From CAWBCR01 sp963787375 (lineage in GTDB: Bacteria > Chloroflexota > Anaerolineae > Aggregatilineales > UBA3940), in assembly GCA_963787375.1 (NCBI GenBank), contig CAWBCR010000013.1:186001-250000 (forward strand): a stretch of DNA of 64,000 nt, in the 5' to 3' direction. Positions 8,669 through 18,597 of the stretch are shown in pieces. The first letter of the stretch is position 1. Each line of letters opens with the position of its first letter. The position numbers were made by a program, and so were the translations under genes. The notes under the pieces were generated by a model that worked only from the letters and a program-made list of their open reading frames with translations, made no database searches and was not told the DNA's origin.

Positions 8669-10610
8669 ATGAACTTCCTGACACCTGCCATGCTGGGCCT
8701 CGCCGCGCTGGCCGCACCGATACTCGTGCTGTACATGCTGCGCCTGCGCCGCCGCGAGGTGACCATCTCCAGCACGATGCTGTGGCAGCGCCTGATGCAG
8801 GACCGCGAGGCCAACGCCCCCTGGCAGAAGCTGCGTCGCAACCTGCTGCTGCTGCTCCAACTGCTGATCCTGGCCGCGCTGGTGATCGCGCTGGGGCGAC
8901 CCTATCTGCCGGTGCCCAGCGTCGCGGCGGGCTCCGTCGCGCTGATCCTCGACGCCTCGGCCAGCATGAACGCCACCGACCTGCCCGGTGGGCAGACACG
9001 CTTCGCCGCAGCGCAGGACCAGGCCCGCGCGCTAGTGTCGGAGCTGTCCGCGGGCCAGGTTATGACCGTCATCGCCGCCGGGCCCACGCCTGAAGTGCTC
9101 ACTCCGCCCACCGCTGACCACGTCGCGCTGCGCGACGCCATCGCGCGGGCGCAGCCCACTCAGGCCCCCGCCGATTGGGACGCGGCGCTGGCGCTGGCCG
9201 GCGCGTCGATTGCCGGGCGCGAGGAGGCCTCGATTGTCGTCATCTCCGACGGCGGGCTGCCCGCCGACCTGCCACCGCTGCCCGCCACGCTGCGCTACAT
9301 CGAAGTGGGCCGCGAGTTGGCAGAACCTGGCGATCTCGGCGCTGGCCGTGCGCCCGCTCGACGGCAGGCCGCAGTTGTTCGCCGCCGTCACCAATTACGG
9401 CGCGCGGGACGCCGACACGATCCTGAGCCTGACCGTCGACGGCGCGCTGCAGGCCGCCGACCGGCTCAGCGTGCCTGCCGGGCAGACAACCTCGCTCAAC
9501 GTGTCCGACCTGCCCGCTACAGCCCACCTGATCCGCGCCGACCTGACGCAGCCCGCCGCCAACCCCGTCCCCGATTATCTGGCGCTGGACAACACCGCCT
9601 ATGCGGTCTATTCGCCGCCGACCGGCGGGCGCGTGCTGCTGATCAGCAGCGGCAACCTGTTCCTTGACCAGGTGCTGGCCGCGCTGCCCAATGTCAAGGC
9701 CTTCCGTGCCCTGCCGCCCGACAACGGCCAGATGCCCGAAGGCAATTACGACCTGGTGATCCTCGACGGCTGGCTGCCCGACCAGCTTCCGCAGGCTAAC
9801 CTGCTGATCATCAACCCGCCGTCGTCGACCGCGCTGTTCAGCGTCGGCGACACGTTCACCACCACGCGCTTTGTTGATCAGGCCGCCGACGACCCGATCC
9901 TGTCATTCGTCAATTTCAAGGACGTGGCCGTGCGCGAAGCACGCCTCGTCCAGTCGACCGGCTGGGCGCGGGCGCTGGTCAGCGCCGAGGGCGGCCCGCT
10001 GCTGCTGGCCGGAACCGCCGGCACGCGCCGCGTGGCGATCCTCACCTTTGACCTGCTGGCCTCCGACCTGCCGCTGCGCATCGACTTCCCGATCCTGGTC
10101 GCCAATCTGTTCGACTGGTTCTCGCCAGCGCGCGCCTTTGACGCCTCGGACGGCCTTCAGCCGGGGCAGTCGCTGCTGATCCGTCCCCAGCCGACGACCA
10201 CCGAGTACCGCATCACGCTGCCCGATGGCACGCACCAATCGTACCCGGCGGGCCCCGACCCGCTGAACTTCGCCGCGACAAACGAGTTGGGCATCTACAC
10301 CGTCGAGCTGGTCAGCGGCGGCACGGTGACCACCACCGACAGCTTTGCCGTCAACCTGTTCGCACCCGCCGAGAGCCGCATCGCGCCGGCAGATGCTATC
10401 GCCGTCGGGCAGACGACGGTCAGCACCACGCAGCCCACCAACTCCTACGGCCAGCGCGAACTGTGGCCGTGGCTGGCGCTGGTCGCGCTGCTGGTGCTGG
10501 GGCTCGAGTGGTGGGTGTACCAGCGCGGCAGCGTGATCGGCGGGCGCGAGCGCGCGGAACGTGACCAGAAGCCGCGCCGCCGCCTGCTGTACTTCGGGCG
10601 GCGGCAGTGA
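8669..10610 (+). CDS. BatA-like protein: N-terminal membrane helices plus VWA domain, frameshifted
   Basis: The N-terminus shows the Aerotolerance regulator (BatA) signature: two helices around LRLRRREVTISSTMLWQRL and a stretch ending in ALVIALGRPYLP. A VWA domain follows with ALILDASASM (MIDAS DxSxS, about residues 93-102). The frame then breaks. Deleting one T at 9316/9317 joins EVGRE to WQNLAISALAVRPLDG, the expected continuation, and gives about 646 residues. A C-terminal helix (LWPWLALVALLVLGLEWWVY) and a basic tail close the protein. VWA/BatA proteins are partners of MoxR and DUF58. The likely location is the cytoplasmic membrane. Confidence 0.88.
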
Positions 10611-10636
10611 TGGGAATCACGGCGGGGTTAGTGTGC

Positions 10637-10645
10637 TGCTATACT
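10637..10645 (+). promoter_or_regulatory. candidate extended -10 promoter (TGC TATACT)
   Basis: TATACT at 10640-10645 is preceded by TG at the extended -10 position, 33 bases ahead of the ATG of the large VWA gene. No good -35 is visible, which is normal for extended -10 promoters. It would let the VWA gene be transcribed independently of the upstream cluster. Confidence 0.45.
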
Positions 10646-10678
10646 GTAGGTGACGATGGCTGAACAGGATCGCATCGT

Positions 10679-13435
10679 ATGAGCTTCACCTTTCCGCTGG
10701 CCCTGCTGGGCCTGCTGGCACTGCCCTATTTCCTGTGGCTTGGCCGCCCGCGCAGCGCGCTGGGGCGCGGGCGCACGCTGGCCGCGCTGATTCTGCGCGC
10801 GCTGATCGTCATTGCGCTGGTGCTGGGGCTGGCCGGTTTTCAGTTGGTCCGCGCCGCCGACAAGCTGGCCGTCGTCTTCCTGATCGACGACTCCGACTCG
10901 GTGCCGCCGGCAGCGGTGGAGAATGCTCGCCAGTATACGCAGGACGCCATCGCGCAGATGAGCCCGGAGGACGAGGCCGCGATCATCGTGTTTGGCGCGG
11001 ACGCGCTCGTCGAGCGGCCCATGTCGCCGGTGCGCATCGTCGGCCCCATCGAGTCACAGCCGGTCCGGCTGCACACCGACCTGGCCGAAGCGATCCGGCT
11101 CGGGCTGGCGCTGTATCCACCCGGCGCGGCCCGCCGCATGGTGATCCTGTCCGATGGGCTGGCCAACGTGGGCGACGCCGAGCAGGCCGCGCGGCTGGCT
11201 GCCGCCTCCGGTGTGCAGATCGACGTGGTGCCATCGACCGCCACGCAGGGGCCGGAAGTGCTCGTCACCTCGGTCGATGCGCCCACCCGCCTCACGCAGG
11301 GCCAGACCTTCGACCTGGCCGTCACGCTCAATTCCAGCCTCGAAACCGACGCCACGCTGCGCGTGATCAGCGCCGGGCAGGTGGTGGTCGAGCAGGCCGT
11401 GCACCTGGTCGAAGGCGTCAACCGTTACAGCTTCACGCTGACCGCCACCGAGCCGGGCCTGACCTCCTTCCGCGTGCAGGTCGTCCCCGCCGGGAAGGAC
11501 CAGTTCTACCAGAACAACGAGCTGTCGGCCTTCACACAGGTCGTTGGGCCGCCGCGCGTGCTGGTCGTCGCCGATGACCCCAGCGAATCGGCCAGCCTGG
11601 TCGACGCGCTCACGTCGCAGGGCCTGCTGGTCGATACGACCACCGCCGACAGCCTGCCAACCGACCTCGCCACGCTGTCGGGCTATCAGAGCGTGGTGCT
11701 GGTCGACGTGGCCGCCAGTTCGCTCGGCCCGCGCAAGATGACGCTGCTGCAATCTTACGTCCATGATCTCGGCGGCGGGCTGGTCGTCAGCGGCGGCCCG
11801 GATGCCTACGGCCCCGGCGGCTACTTCCAGACGCCGCTCGAAGAGACGCTGCCGGTCGAGATGCAGCTCAAGGATCAGCAGCGCCTGCCGCAGTTCACGA
11901 TTGTGTTCGTGATCGACACCTCCGGCTCGATGGCCGATTTCAGCCCCGGCGGCTACCCGAAGATCGAGCTGGCCAAAGAGGCCGTGCTGCGCTCGCTCCA
12001 GCTTCTTGGCCCGCTGGACCGCGTCGGCGTGGTAGGGTTTGACGAGAACGCCTCGTGGGTGGTGCCGCTGGGCCCCGCTACCGCCATGGACCAGATCACC
12101 GGCGCGGTGGCCGGCCTGCGCGCCGGCGGCGGCACCGACATTTACGCTGGGCTGCTGGCGGCCAGCAAGGTGCTGCCCAACGATCCCAGCAAGCTCAAGC
12201 ACATCGTCCTGCTCACCGACGGTGGCGCGTCCGACGCCGGCATCCGCGAGCTGGTCAAGCAGATGTATGACCAGTACGACATCACGCTGTCGGTGGTGGC
12301 CGTGACGGCGCAGGGTGAGCAGTACGGTCCCTTCCTCGACGAGCTGCCGCCGCTGGCCGATGGCCGCTTCCACTGGGTGACCAACGCCGACACGATCCCG
12401 GAGGTCTTCACCCAGGAGACGATCATCGCCACCCGCGCCTACATTATCGAGCACGACTTCGCGCCGGTGCTCACTGCCACCAGCCCGATCATGACCGGCA
12501 TCGACGCCACGCCAACGCTGCACGGCTACATCGGCACGACCGTCAAGCCCGTCGCGCAGCAAATTCTGGCTACCGATCAGAACGACCCGCTGCTGGCCGC
12601 GTGGCAGTACGGGCTGGGCCGCGCCGTCGCCTGGACCTCCGACGCGACCGGGCGCTGGGCATCGAACTGGGTGGCGTGGCCCGATTTCGCCCGCTTCTGG
12701 TCGCAGGCGGTGCGCTGGACGATCACCGAGGGAGCCAACCAGAACGTCGAGGTGCGCGTTCAGCAGGACGGCGAGACGGCGCACGTCGTCGTCGACGCGC
12801 TGGCCAGCGACGGCTCATTCCTGAATGGGCTCGACATGCAGGCGACGGTCGTCTCGCCCGACCTGTCATCGACGCCGCTCACGCTGCACCAGGTCGCGCC
12901 GGGGCGCTACGAGGGCACCTTCACGCCCGGCGCGGAGGGCGCGTACTTTGTGCGCGTGGCCGGCGTGGACCCATCCACCGGGGAGGCCGCCGCCGTCGCG
13001 CAGACCTCCGGCTGGGTGCTGGCCTACTCGCCCGAGTACCGCTCGTTCCAGGGCAATCCCGACTACCTGACGTTTCTGGCCGGGCTGACCGGCGGCGTGA
13101 CCGTCGAAGACCCGGCCAACGTCTTCGCCCACAATCTGCACGTCGAGCACGCCGCGCAGCCTATGTGGCCGCTGCTGCTGCTCGCGGCGACGATCCTGCT
13201 GCCGCTCGACATTGCCGTGCGGCGGCTGGTCATCACCCGCACCGACGTGACCCGGCTGGCTGCGTGGCTGGGCATCCGCCGCCGCCGGGTGCAGGTCGCC
13301 CCGCCGCGCACTTCGCGCGTCGGCACGCTGCTGGCCGTCAAAGATCGCCTCAGCGATCAACGCGAACTCGACGGTGCGGCCTATCGTGCGCACCGAAACC
13401 CTGCCCGACGAGTCCGCCGCTGCCAGCGTTCCTGA
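10679..13435 (+). CDS. large membrane VWA protein with two VWA domains and glutamine-amidotransferase-like middle
   Basis: 918 residues in the open frame. Two N-terminal helices (about 1-55) precede a first VWA-like domain with VVFLIDDSDSVP (about 62-73, MIDAS DxSxS kept), ending near residue 190. A beta-rich domain and a GATase1-like domain follow (LDVAASSLG and GGLVVSGGPDAYG near 340-375). Next is a second, canonical VWA with VFVIDTSGSM (about 405-414) and later TDGG. A C-terminal helix near 830-850 precedes a basic end. The last ~25 residues are probably out of frame (see the next feature). Together with MoxR, DUF58 and BatA-like genes it forms one functional cluster, perhaps chaperone-assisted envelope assembly; that role is inferred. 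Confidence 0.92.
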   Translation: MSFTFPLALLGLLALPYFLWLGRPRSALGRGRTLAALILRALIVIALVLGLAGFQLVRAADKLAVVFLIDDSDSVPPAAVENARQYTQDAIAQMSPEDEAAIIVFGADALVERPMSPVRIVGPIESQPVRLHTDLAEAIRLGLALYPPGAARRMVILSDGLANVGDAEQAARLAAASGVQIDVVPSTATQGPEVLVTSVDAPTRLTQGQTFDLAVTLNSSLETDATLRVISAGQVVVEQAVHLVEGVNRYSFTLTATEPGLTSFRVQVVPAGKDQFYQNNELSAFTQVVGPPRVLVVADDPSESASLVDALTSQGLLVDTTTADSLPTDLATLSGYQSVVLVDVAASSLGPRKMTLLQSYVHDLGGGLVVSGGPDAYGPGGYFQTPLEETLPVEMQLKDQQRLPQFTIVFVIDTSGSMADFSPGGYPKIELAKEAVLRSLQLLGPLDRVGVVGFDENASWVVPLGPATAMDQITGAVAGLRAGGGTDIYAGLLAASKVLPNDPSKLKHIVLLTDGGASDAGIRELVKQMYDQYDITLSVVAVTAQGEQYGPFLDELPPLADGRFHWVTNADTIPEVFTQETIIATRAYIIEHDFAPVLTATSPIMTGIDATPTLHGYIGTTVKPVAQQILATDQNDPLLAAWQYGLGRAVAWTSDATGRWASNWVAWPDFARFWSQAVRWTITEGANQNVEVRVQQDGETAHVVVDALASDGSFLNGLDMQATVVSPDLSSTPLTLHQVAPGRYEGTFTPGAEGAYFVRVAGVDPSTGEAAAVAQTSGWVLAYSPEYRSFQGNPDYLTFLAGLTGGVTVEDPANVFAHNLHVEHAAQPMWPLLLLAATILLPLDIAVRRLVITRTDVTRLAAWLGIRRRRVQVAPPRTSRVGTLLAVKDRLSDQRELDGAAYRAHRNPARRVRRCQRS

Positions 13436-13577
13436 GCCGCGCCCGGCAGAACCTGCTGTGTCGGTGCCGCCTGCCACGCCTGCGCAGCCCGCCGCGCCGT
13501 CGCCCGCGCCGCGCAGCACGGCCTCGTCGCTGCTGGCGAGAAAGCGCGCCCGCGAGCAGGACGAGGACGAGAGTTAG
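13359..13577 (+). other. probable true C-terminal tail of the large VWA protein, +1 frame
   Basis: From about 13359 the next frame reads NANSTVRPIVRTETLPDE, then a Pro/Ala-rich linker and a charged end KRAREQDEDES before TAG. This is a more natural ending than the arginine-rich readout of the original frame. Removing one C near 13358 joins VKDRLSD to NANSTVRP. It is similar to the other +1 insertions seen in this window. Confidence 0.5.
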
Positions 13578-13620
13578 CCAACGAAATTGTGCGTGGTCCG
13601 CGAACACCGAGGGGGACAGC

Positions 13621-14370
13621 TTGACCATCGAATCCGAATTTGACCTTGAGGGGCTCAAGAAGGCCGGGCGCGTCGTCGCCCTGACGCTTCAGGAGATGCT
13701 GAAGCACGTCGAGCCGGGCATCACTACCGCCGAGTTGGACGCCATCGGCGCGGAGATGCTGGCCCGCTACGGCGCACGCTCTGCGCCGCAGGTGATGTAC
13801 GACTTTCCCGGCGCGACGTGCATCTGCCTCAACACCGAGGCCGCGCACGGTATTCCTGGCGACCGCCCCATCCAGCCCGGCGACCTGGTCAACGTGGACG
13901 TGTCCGCCGAATTGGATGGCTTCTACGGCGACACCGCCGCGACGGTGCTCGTCCCGCCCATTCCAGCCATCAAGCAGCGTCTGGTCGACGCAGCCCGCCA
14001 TGCCCGCGGGCGCGCGATTGCCGCCGCCCGCGCGGGCCGCCCGCTGAACGTCATTGGCCGCACCGTCGAGGAGTCCGCCCGCCGCGACGGCTTCGAGGTT
14101 ATCCACGATCTGCCCGGCCACGGAGTCGGCCATTTGCTGCACGAGGAGCCGACCGTGCTCAACTTTGCCACCCGCGACCCCGGCCCGCGCCTGACGCCCG
14201 GCCTGGTGATCACCGTCGAGCCGTTCCTGACCACCGGTGCGCGACACGTGGCCGAAGGCCCCGACGGCTGGACGCTGTCGACCGTCGACGGCTCGCTCTC
14301 GGCCCAGTTTGAGCACACCATCGTCGTCACGCGCGGCAAGCCGATTATCCTGACAGCGATGAGCAATTAG
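13621..14370 (+). CDS. map: type I methionine aminopeptidase
   Basis: 249 residues from a TTG that follows GAGGGGGA by a few bases; no upstream in-frame ATG fits better. It removes the N-terminal Met from nascent proteins in the cytoplasm. All five metal ligands of the family are present at the expected spacing: D93 (NVDVS), D104 (YGDTA), H167 (PGHGVGH), E200 (ITVEPF) and E231 (QFEHT). H76 (AHGIPGDR) and H174 (LHEEP) are also present. Its size equals that of the short bacterial enzyme, without an N-terminal extension. The gene follows the VWA cluster on the same strand but is not functionally related. Confidence 0.97.
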   Translation: MTIESEFDLEGLKKAGRVVALTLQEMLKHVEPGITTAELDAIGAEMLARYGARSAPQVMYDFPGATCICLNTEAAHGIPGDRPIQPGDLVNVDVSAELDGFYGDTAATVLVPPIPAIKQRLVDAARHARGRAIAAARAGRPLNVIGRTVEESARRDGFEVIHDLPGHGVGHLLHEEPTVLNFATRDPGPRLTPGLVITVEPFLTTGARHVAEGPDGWTLSTVDGSLSAQFEHTIVVTRGKPIILTAMSN

Positions 14371-14465
14371 CGGTTAGCGCTCCCTTTCAGTTACAATCGC
14401 GGGCTGAAGAATCTAACCTGCAGCCAGTGGCAAGTAGCCTTTACTTGAGCCATCCGGCTAATCAG

Positions 14466-14487
14466 TAACTGCTAACAGCTAATCGCT
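14466..14487 (+). repeat. dispersed intergenic repeat copy 1
   Basis: A 22-base sequence beginning TAACTGCTAACAGC and ending in AGCTAATCGCT recurs with two mismatches at 58185-58206. In both places it sits just upstream of the ribosome binding site of a gene. Related but weaker motifs occur near 14366-14380, 18840-18856 and 56490-56513. Confidence 0.55.
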
Positions 14488-14505
14488 TTCTCTGCCAGGA
14501 GCCCT

Positions 14506-15330
14506 ATGTCCCGCATCGTCGTCTTCCGTGCCCTCCGGGGCGACCTCACCCGCCTGCCCGTCGACGCCGACACGCTCGACGAAGCCACCCTCCAGACCGG
14601 CCACGGTACGTACAGCGTCTTTCGCACTTACCCGGGCCTGCGCGTGCTGCGCCTGGACGCGCACCTGGATCGTATGCGCCGCTCCGCCGACCTGCTCGGC
14701 GAGCCATTCTCTCACAGCGATGAGGATATCCGCGCTGCGCTGCGCCGGGCCGTCGAGCAGTCCGGCCTCGACATGCCCCGCATCCGCCTGACGGTCCCCT
14801 TCGACGCGCCGGAGTCGCTGGTGATCGCGCTGGAGCCGTTCGCGCCGCCCCCGGCTGAACTCTTTGCACAGGGCGTGCGTGTTGGCCTGTCAACCGCCCA
14901 CCGTGAGCGCCCGCAGGCCAAAGACTCGCGCTTCATCGAGCGGCGGCGCGTGCTGCAATCGGCGCAGGCGGGTGTCTACGAAGTCCTGCTGTGCGCCGAC
15001 AACGGCGCGATCCTCGAAGGCACGTCGAGTAACTTCTACGCGGTGCGCGCAGGCCGCCTGCTCACGGCTGGCGAGGGCATGCTGCTCGGCATTGCGCGGA
15101 GTATGCTGCTGGAAGTCGCGCCGGCAGTGCTGCCCATCGACCTGACGCCGGCCCATCTTGCTGACCTGCCGGCGCTTGACGAGGCGCTGCTGACCTCCTC
15201 GTCGCGCGGGGTGGTGCCCATCGTGCAGATCGGCGAGACAGTCATCGGCTCGGGCGTGCCCGGCCCGTTCACGCAGCGCCTCCGCGCCGCCTACGACGCC
15301 CGCGTCGAGGCGGAGCTTGAGCTGTTGTGA
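14506..15330 (+). CDS. class IV aminotransferase (branched-chain / aminodeoxychorismate lyase type)
   Basis: 274 residues. The PLP-dependent class IV fold is indicated by the catalytic Lys in AKDSRFIERR (K139), the phosphate-binding ILEGTSSNFYAV segment and the C-terminal LLTSSSRGVVPI. The family includes branched-chain amino acid transaminases and 4-amino-4-deoxychorismate lyase (pabC). The sequence alone does not decide between them, though the short length and the N-terminus without extra extension lean toward the lyase or a D-amino-acid type. The ATG has AGGAG five bases upstream. The gene stands alone between a dispersed repeat and the nitroreductase gene. Confidence 0.88.
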   Translation: MSRIVVFRALRGDLTRLPVDADTLDEATLQTGHGTYSVFRTYPGLRVLRLDAHLDRMRRSADLLGEPFSHSDEDIRAALRRAVEQSGLDMPRIRLTVPFDAPESLVIALEPFAPPPAELFAQGVRVGLSTAHRERPQAKDSRFIERRRVLQSAQAGVYEVLLCADNGAILEGTSSNFYAVRAGRLLTAGEGMLLGIARSMLLEVAPAVLPIDLTPAHLADLPALDEALLTSSSRGVVPIVQIGETVIGSGVPGPFTQRLRAAYDARVEAELELL

Positions 15331-15486
15331 GCATCAGTTGGTAGGGGTGACATTCTTCGCACGATACCCGTCACAACCTGCCTTGACGCCGCATCTCTGC
15401 CCGGTTACAGTGATCATGCCACCGGTGGCACATCATCGATGCGCCATCCCCCTATCATCTCCCGAAGCTACGAAAGGTGCCCAAGC

Positions 15487-16227
15487 ATGGACCCGTCGAT
15501 CCGAGCCTTCTGGCAGGCCTCCAGCCAACCGCTGTCCAGCCCATCCGAGCAGGAGCAGGGCGTCGTGCCGCAGCCCCCGCTTGAGCTTCCCTATGATTCA
15601 GACGCCGGGCTGATCGATCTGCCCGCGCTCGCCGGGCTGACCATGCCTTCGTGCGACGTGCGCAGCGTCATCGAGCAGCGCCGTACGGTCCGCAAATACG
15701 CCGACTCGCCGATCTCGCTGGCCGAGCTGTCATACCTGCTGTGGTGCACACAGGGCGTGCGGGAAGTCACCAGCCGCCCGGCGACCCTCCGCACGGTGCC
15801 CTCGGCAGGCGCACGCCACGCCTTTGAGACGCTGCTGCTCGTCAACCGTGTCGAGTCGCTCGCGCCGGGGCTATACCGCTTTCTGGCCATCGAGCATAAG
15901 CTGCTGCCGCTCAACCTGTCTGATGCGCTGGAGCCGGCGATCACTGCCGCTTGCGGCGACCAGGACCAGATCACCCGCAGCGCTGTCACCTTCTTCTGGG
16001 CAGCGGTCGCCCATCGCATGACGTGGCGCTACCAGGAGCGCGGCTACCGCTACCTGCTGCTCGACGCTGGCCACGTGTGCCAGAACCTGTTCCTGACCGC
16101 CGAGTCGCTGGGCTGCGGCGTGTGCCCCATCGGCGCATTTGAGGATGCGAAGCTGAACGCCGCGCTGAACCTTGACGGCGAGGAACAGTTCGCCATATAC
16201 GGCGCGACGCTGGGCCGCAAGCTCTAG
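15487..16227 (+). CDS. SagB/ThcOx family nitroreductase-like oxidoreductase
   Basis: 246 residues from the ATG preceded by AAAGGTG at seven bases; an ATG 48 bases upstream lacks a binding site. SagB-type features: RRTVRKYADSPISLAELSYLLW near residues 59-80 (FMN contact), PSAGARHAFETLLLV, GLYRFLAIEHKL and C-terminal GHVCQNLFLTAESLGCGVCPIGAF. The family binds FMN. It includes azoline dehydrogenases of thiazole/oxazole-modified peptide clusters and stand-alone nitroreductase-like enzymes. No YcaO, precursor peptide or transporter lies nearby, so a stand-alone role is more likely. Confidence 0.9.
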   Translation: MDPSIRAFWQASSQPLSSPSEQEQGVVPQPPLELPYDSDAGLIDLPALAGLTMPSCDVRSVIEQRRTVRKYADSPISLAELSYLLWCTQGVREVTSRPATLRTVPSAGARHAFETLLLVNRVESLAPGLYRFLAIEHKLLPLNLSDALEPAITAACGDQDQITRSAVTFFWAAVAHRMTWRYQERGYRYLLLDAGHVCQNLFLTAESLGCGVCPIGAFEDAKLNAALNLDGEEQFAIYGATLGRKL

Positions 16228-16275
16228 CCCGCAGCCAGCCGGACGGGTTTTCCCCCATAGAACAACCGATCCGGA

Positions 16276-16286
16276 TATACTACAAT
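16276..16286 (+). promoter_or_regulatory. candidate -10 region (overlapping TATACT / TACAAT)
   Basis: Two overlapping -10-like hexamers, TATACT (16276-16281) and TACAAT (16281-16286), stand in an AT-rich island of an otherwise GC-rich gap. They lie about 130 bases before the acyl-CoA synthetase start. No convincing -35 is seen. Confidence 0.35.
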
Positions 16287-16415
16287 ACAACTACACGCTT
16301 GGGCCGAGGCAGGCTCATGTGCGAGGTGTTAGCTGCCAGCGGGCTCAGCGATCAATTGCTTTGCGACGTTCCGAGCTGTGACGCATCCGATGGAATGAGT
16401 TGGAGGTGGGGGAGT

Positions 16416-18584
16416 ATGTCGGCAGGCGATCTATCCGTGTTTTTCCGGCCACAGGGCGTGGCCGTGATCGGCGCCTCGCGCGATCCGGGCAAGCTGGGTC
16501 ATGGCGTGGTGCGCAATCTGGTCGAACACCATTACGATGGCCCCATCTATCCCGTCAACCCCACCGCCGATGACATCCTGGGCTGCCATGTGTATCCGTC
16601 GATTGCCGATGTGCCGGACCCGCTTGACCTGGTCGTGATCGTCGTCCCAGCGGAGGCGGTCGCCGCCGAATTGGAGGCCGCCGGCAAGCGCGGCGTCAAG
16701 GGTGCGATCGTGGTCAGCGGCGGCTTCCGCGAGGTTGGCCCTGAAGGCGAGGCTCGCGAGCAGCGCCTGAAGGAGATCGCCGCGCAGTACGGCGTGGCCC
16801 TGCTCGGCCCGAACTGCATCGGCACCATCGATACGCACACGCCGCTCAACACCACCTTCGTCACCGGCATCCCGCGTCCCGGCGATATCGCCCTGCTCAG
16901 CCAGTCGGGCGCGACGGCTGCTGCTGTCATCGATTGGGCGCGCGGCTCCGGCGTCGGCTTCAGCCGTATCGTCAGCCTGGGCAACCAGGCTGGCGTCACC
17001 GACGCGCAGATGTTGGAAGCCATCGTCCAGAACGGCAACACCGCCGTGGTCACCGCCTACCTGGAGGGCGTGTCTGATGGCCGCGCCTTTCTGGAGGCGG
17101 CCTCGCGCGTATCGCGGCAGGTGCCGATTGTGGCGCTCAAGGTGGGGCGTGGCAAGTCCGGCGCGAAAGCCGTCGCCAGCCACACCGGCGCGCTGGCCGG
17201 CTCTGAGGCCGCTTACGACGCCGCCTTTCGCCGCGCGGGCGTGCTGCGCGCCTCGCGCCTCGAAGAGATGCTCGACTGGGCGCGCGCGCTGGCCTGGCAG
17301 CCGCTGCCGAAGAACAACCGCGTCGCCGTGCTGACCAATGCCGGCGGCCCCGGCATACTGGCTATCGACGCGCTGGAGCAGGCCGGGATGCGCCTCGCGC
17401 CGCTCACCGATGCCACCCGCGATTTTCTGCGCCAGCGGGTGCCCGCTGCCGCCAGCGTCGCCAATCCGATCGACATTCTGGCCGGGTCGGGCCCGGCTAC
17501 CTACGCGCTGTGCCTCGACGCGCTGATCGCCGACGAGACGGTCGACGCAGTGGTGGTCATCACCGCGCCGCAGGATTGGTTCTCGCCGGTGTCTTTAGCC
17601 GAGGTCGTCGGCGAGGTGGGCAACAGCCCGCTGGGCCGTCGCAAGCCGGTCCTGGCGGCGATCATGGGGCTGGCCTCCACCAGCGAGGCCACCCAGGTGC
17701 TGCACCGCCGCCGCATCCCGAATTTCGCCTTCCCGGAGCGCGTGGGCAGCACGCTGGCTGCGATGTGGCAGCGCCGCCAGTGGCTGGACTCCCTCGATGA
17801 GCAGGTGGAGCCCGTTTCGTTGGAGGGCTGTGATATGCCTACCGTCGAAGCCACTATCGCCGCCGGCCTGGACGTGCTGCGCGAGCGCGTCGCGCGCGGC
17901 GATGACCCGCACCTGGCAGGCTGGATGATGCCCGATCAGGTCGAGCCGCTGCTGTCAGGCTACTGCATCCCGATGCCGCGCAGCGGACTTGCCCCCAGCC
18001 TCGAACAGGCCCTGAAACTGGCCCAGACGGTCGGCTACCCGGTCGTCCTCAAGCTGGCCGCCACTGACGTGGTCCACAAGTCCGAGGCGGGTGGCGTCAT
18101 GATGAACATCGCCAATCCCGACGATCTGCGTGCGAGCTTCAAGCAGCTTCTGCTTCAGGTCTACCAGCGCATGCCCGACCTCAGCGTGATCGAGGGCGTG
18201 TATGTGCAGCACATGGTCGAAGGGCAGTTGGAGATGATCGTCGGGGTCGTACGCGATCCGCAGTTCGGGCCGCTGGTGATGGTTGGCTCGGGCGGGACGC
18301 AGGTCGAGCTGCTGCGCGACGTTGCTTTCGAGCTGGCCCCGCTGTCGCGCCAGCAGGCCAACGCGCTGCTCGACGCGACCACGCTGGGCCGCCTGCTGGC
18401 GGGCTATCGCAGTGCGCCGCCCGCCGACCGCGACGCGGTGGTCGATGTGATCCTGCGGCTGGCGCAGGTCGCACTGGATAATCCCGCCATCGCCGAGATC
18501 GAGGTCAACCCGCTGATCGTCATGCCGCAGGGGAGGGGCGCGTACGCCGTCGACACCCGCGTGCGACTTGAGCCAATAGACTGA
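16416..18584 (+). CDS. ADP-forming acyl/acetyl-CoA synthetase (fused alpha and beta domains)
   Basis: 722 residues from an ATG with GGAGGTGGGGGAG directly upstream; the frame extends further 5' without a better start. The order is CoA-binding Rossmann domain (about 10-105, GASRDPGKLGHGVVRNL), succinyl-CoA ligase-like flavodoxin domains with the phosphorylated His in SHTGALAGSE (about 253), then a C-terminal ATP-grasp domain (VGYPVVLKLAATDVVHKSEAGGV; EIEVNPLIV near the end). Such single-chain enzymes convert acyl-CoA, ADP and phosphate to acid, CoA and ATP. The substrate is uncertain (acetyl, propionyl or aryl acids), and the family also includes protein acetyltransferases. Here no C-terminal GNAT domain is present, which favours the synthetase. 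Confidence 0.93.
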   Translation: MSAGDLSVFFRPQGVAVIGASRDPGKLGHGVVRNLVEHHYDGPIYPVNPTADDILGCHVYPSIADVPDPLDLVVIVVPAEAVAAELEAAGKRGVKGAIVVSGGFREVGPEGEAREQRLKEIAAQYGVALLGPNCIGTIDTHTPLNTTFVTGIPRPGDIALLSQSGATAAAVIDWARGSGVGFSRIVSLGNQAGVTDAQMLEAIVQNGNTAVVTAYLEGVSDGRAFLEAASRVSRQVPIVALKVGRGKSGAKAVASHTGALAGSEAAYDAAFRRAGVLRASRLEEMLDWARALAWQPLPKNNRVAVLTNAGGPGILAIDALEQAGMRLAPLTDATRDFLRQRVPAAASVANPIDILAGSGPATYALCLDALIADETVDAVVVITAPQDWFSPVSLAEVVGEVGNSPLGRRKPVLAAIMGLASTSEATQVLHRRRIPNFAFPERVGSTLAAMWQRRQWLDSLDEQVEPVSLEGCDMPTVEATIAAGLDVLRERVARGDDPHLAGWMMPDQVEPLLSGYCIPMPRSGLAPSLEQALKLAQTVGYPVVLKLAATDVVHKSEAGGVMMNIANPDDLRASFKQLLLQVYQRMPDLSVIEGVYVQHMVEGQLEMIVGVVRDPQFGPLVMVGSGGTQVELLRDVAFELAPLSRQQANALLDATTLGRLLAGYRSAPPADRDAVVDVILRLAQVALDNPAIAEIEVNPLIVMPQGRGAYAVDTRVRLEPID

Positions 18585-18597
18585 GGCACAGGGTCCT

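Noticed and set aside
11054..12784. 576-codon open frame on the minus strand
   Set aside because: Antisense to the VWA gene; rich in His, Gly, Arg, Asp and Gln as expected for a GC-rich shadow frame, with no motif.
12601..13620. Long N-terminal extension of methionine aminopeptidase
   Set aside because: It overlaps the VWA gene in another frame and reads as Arg-rich noise; TTG 13621 with a ribosome binding site gives the family length.
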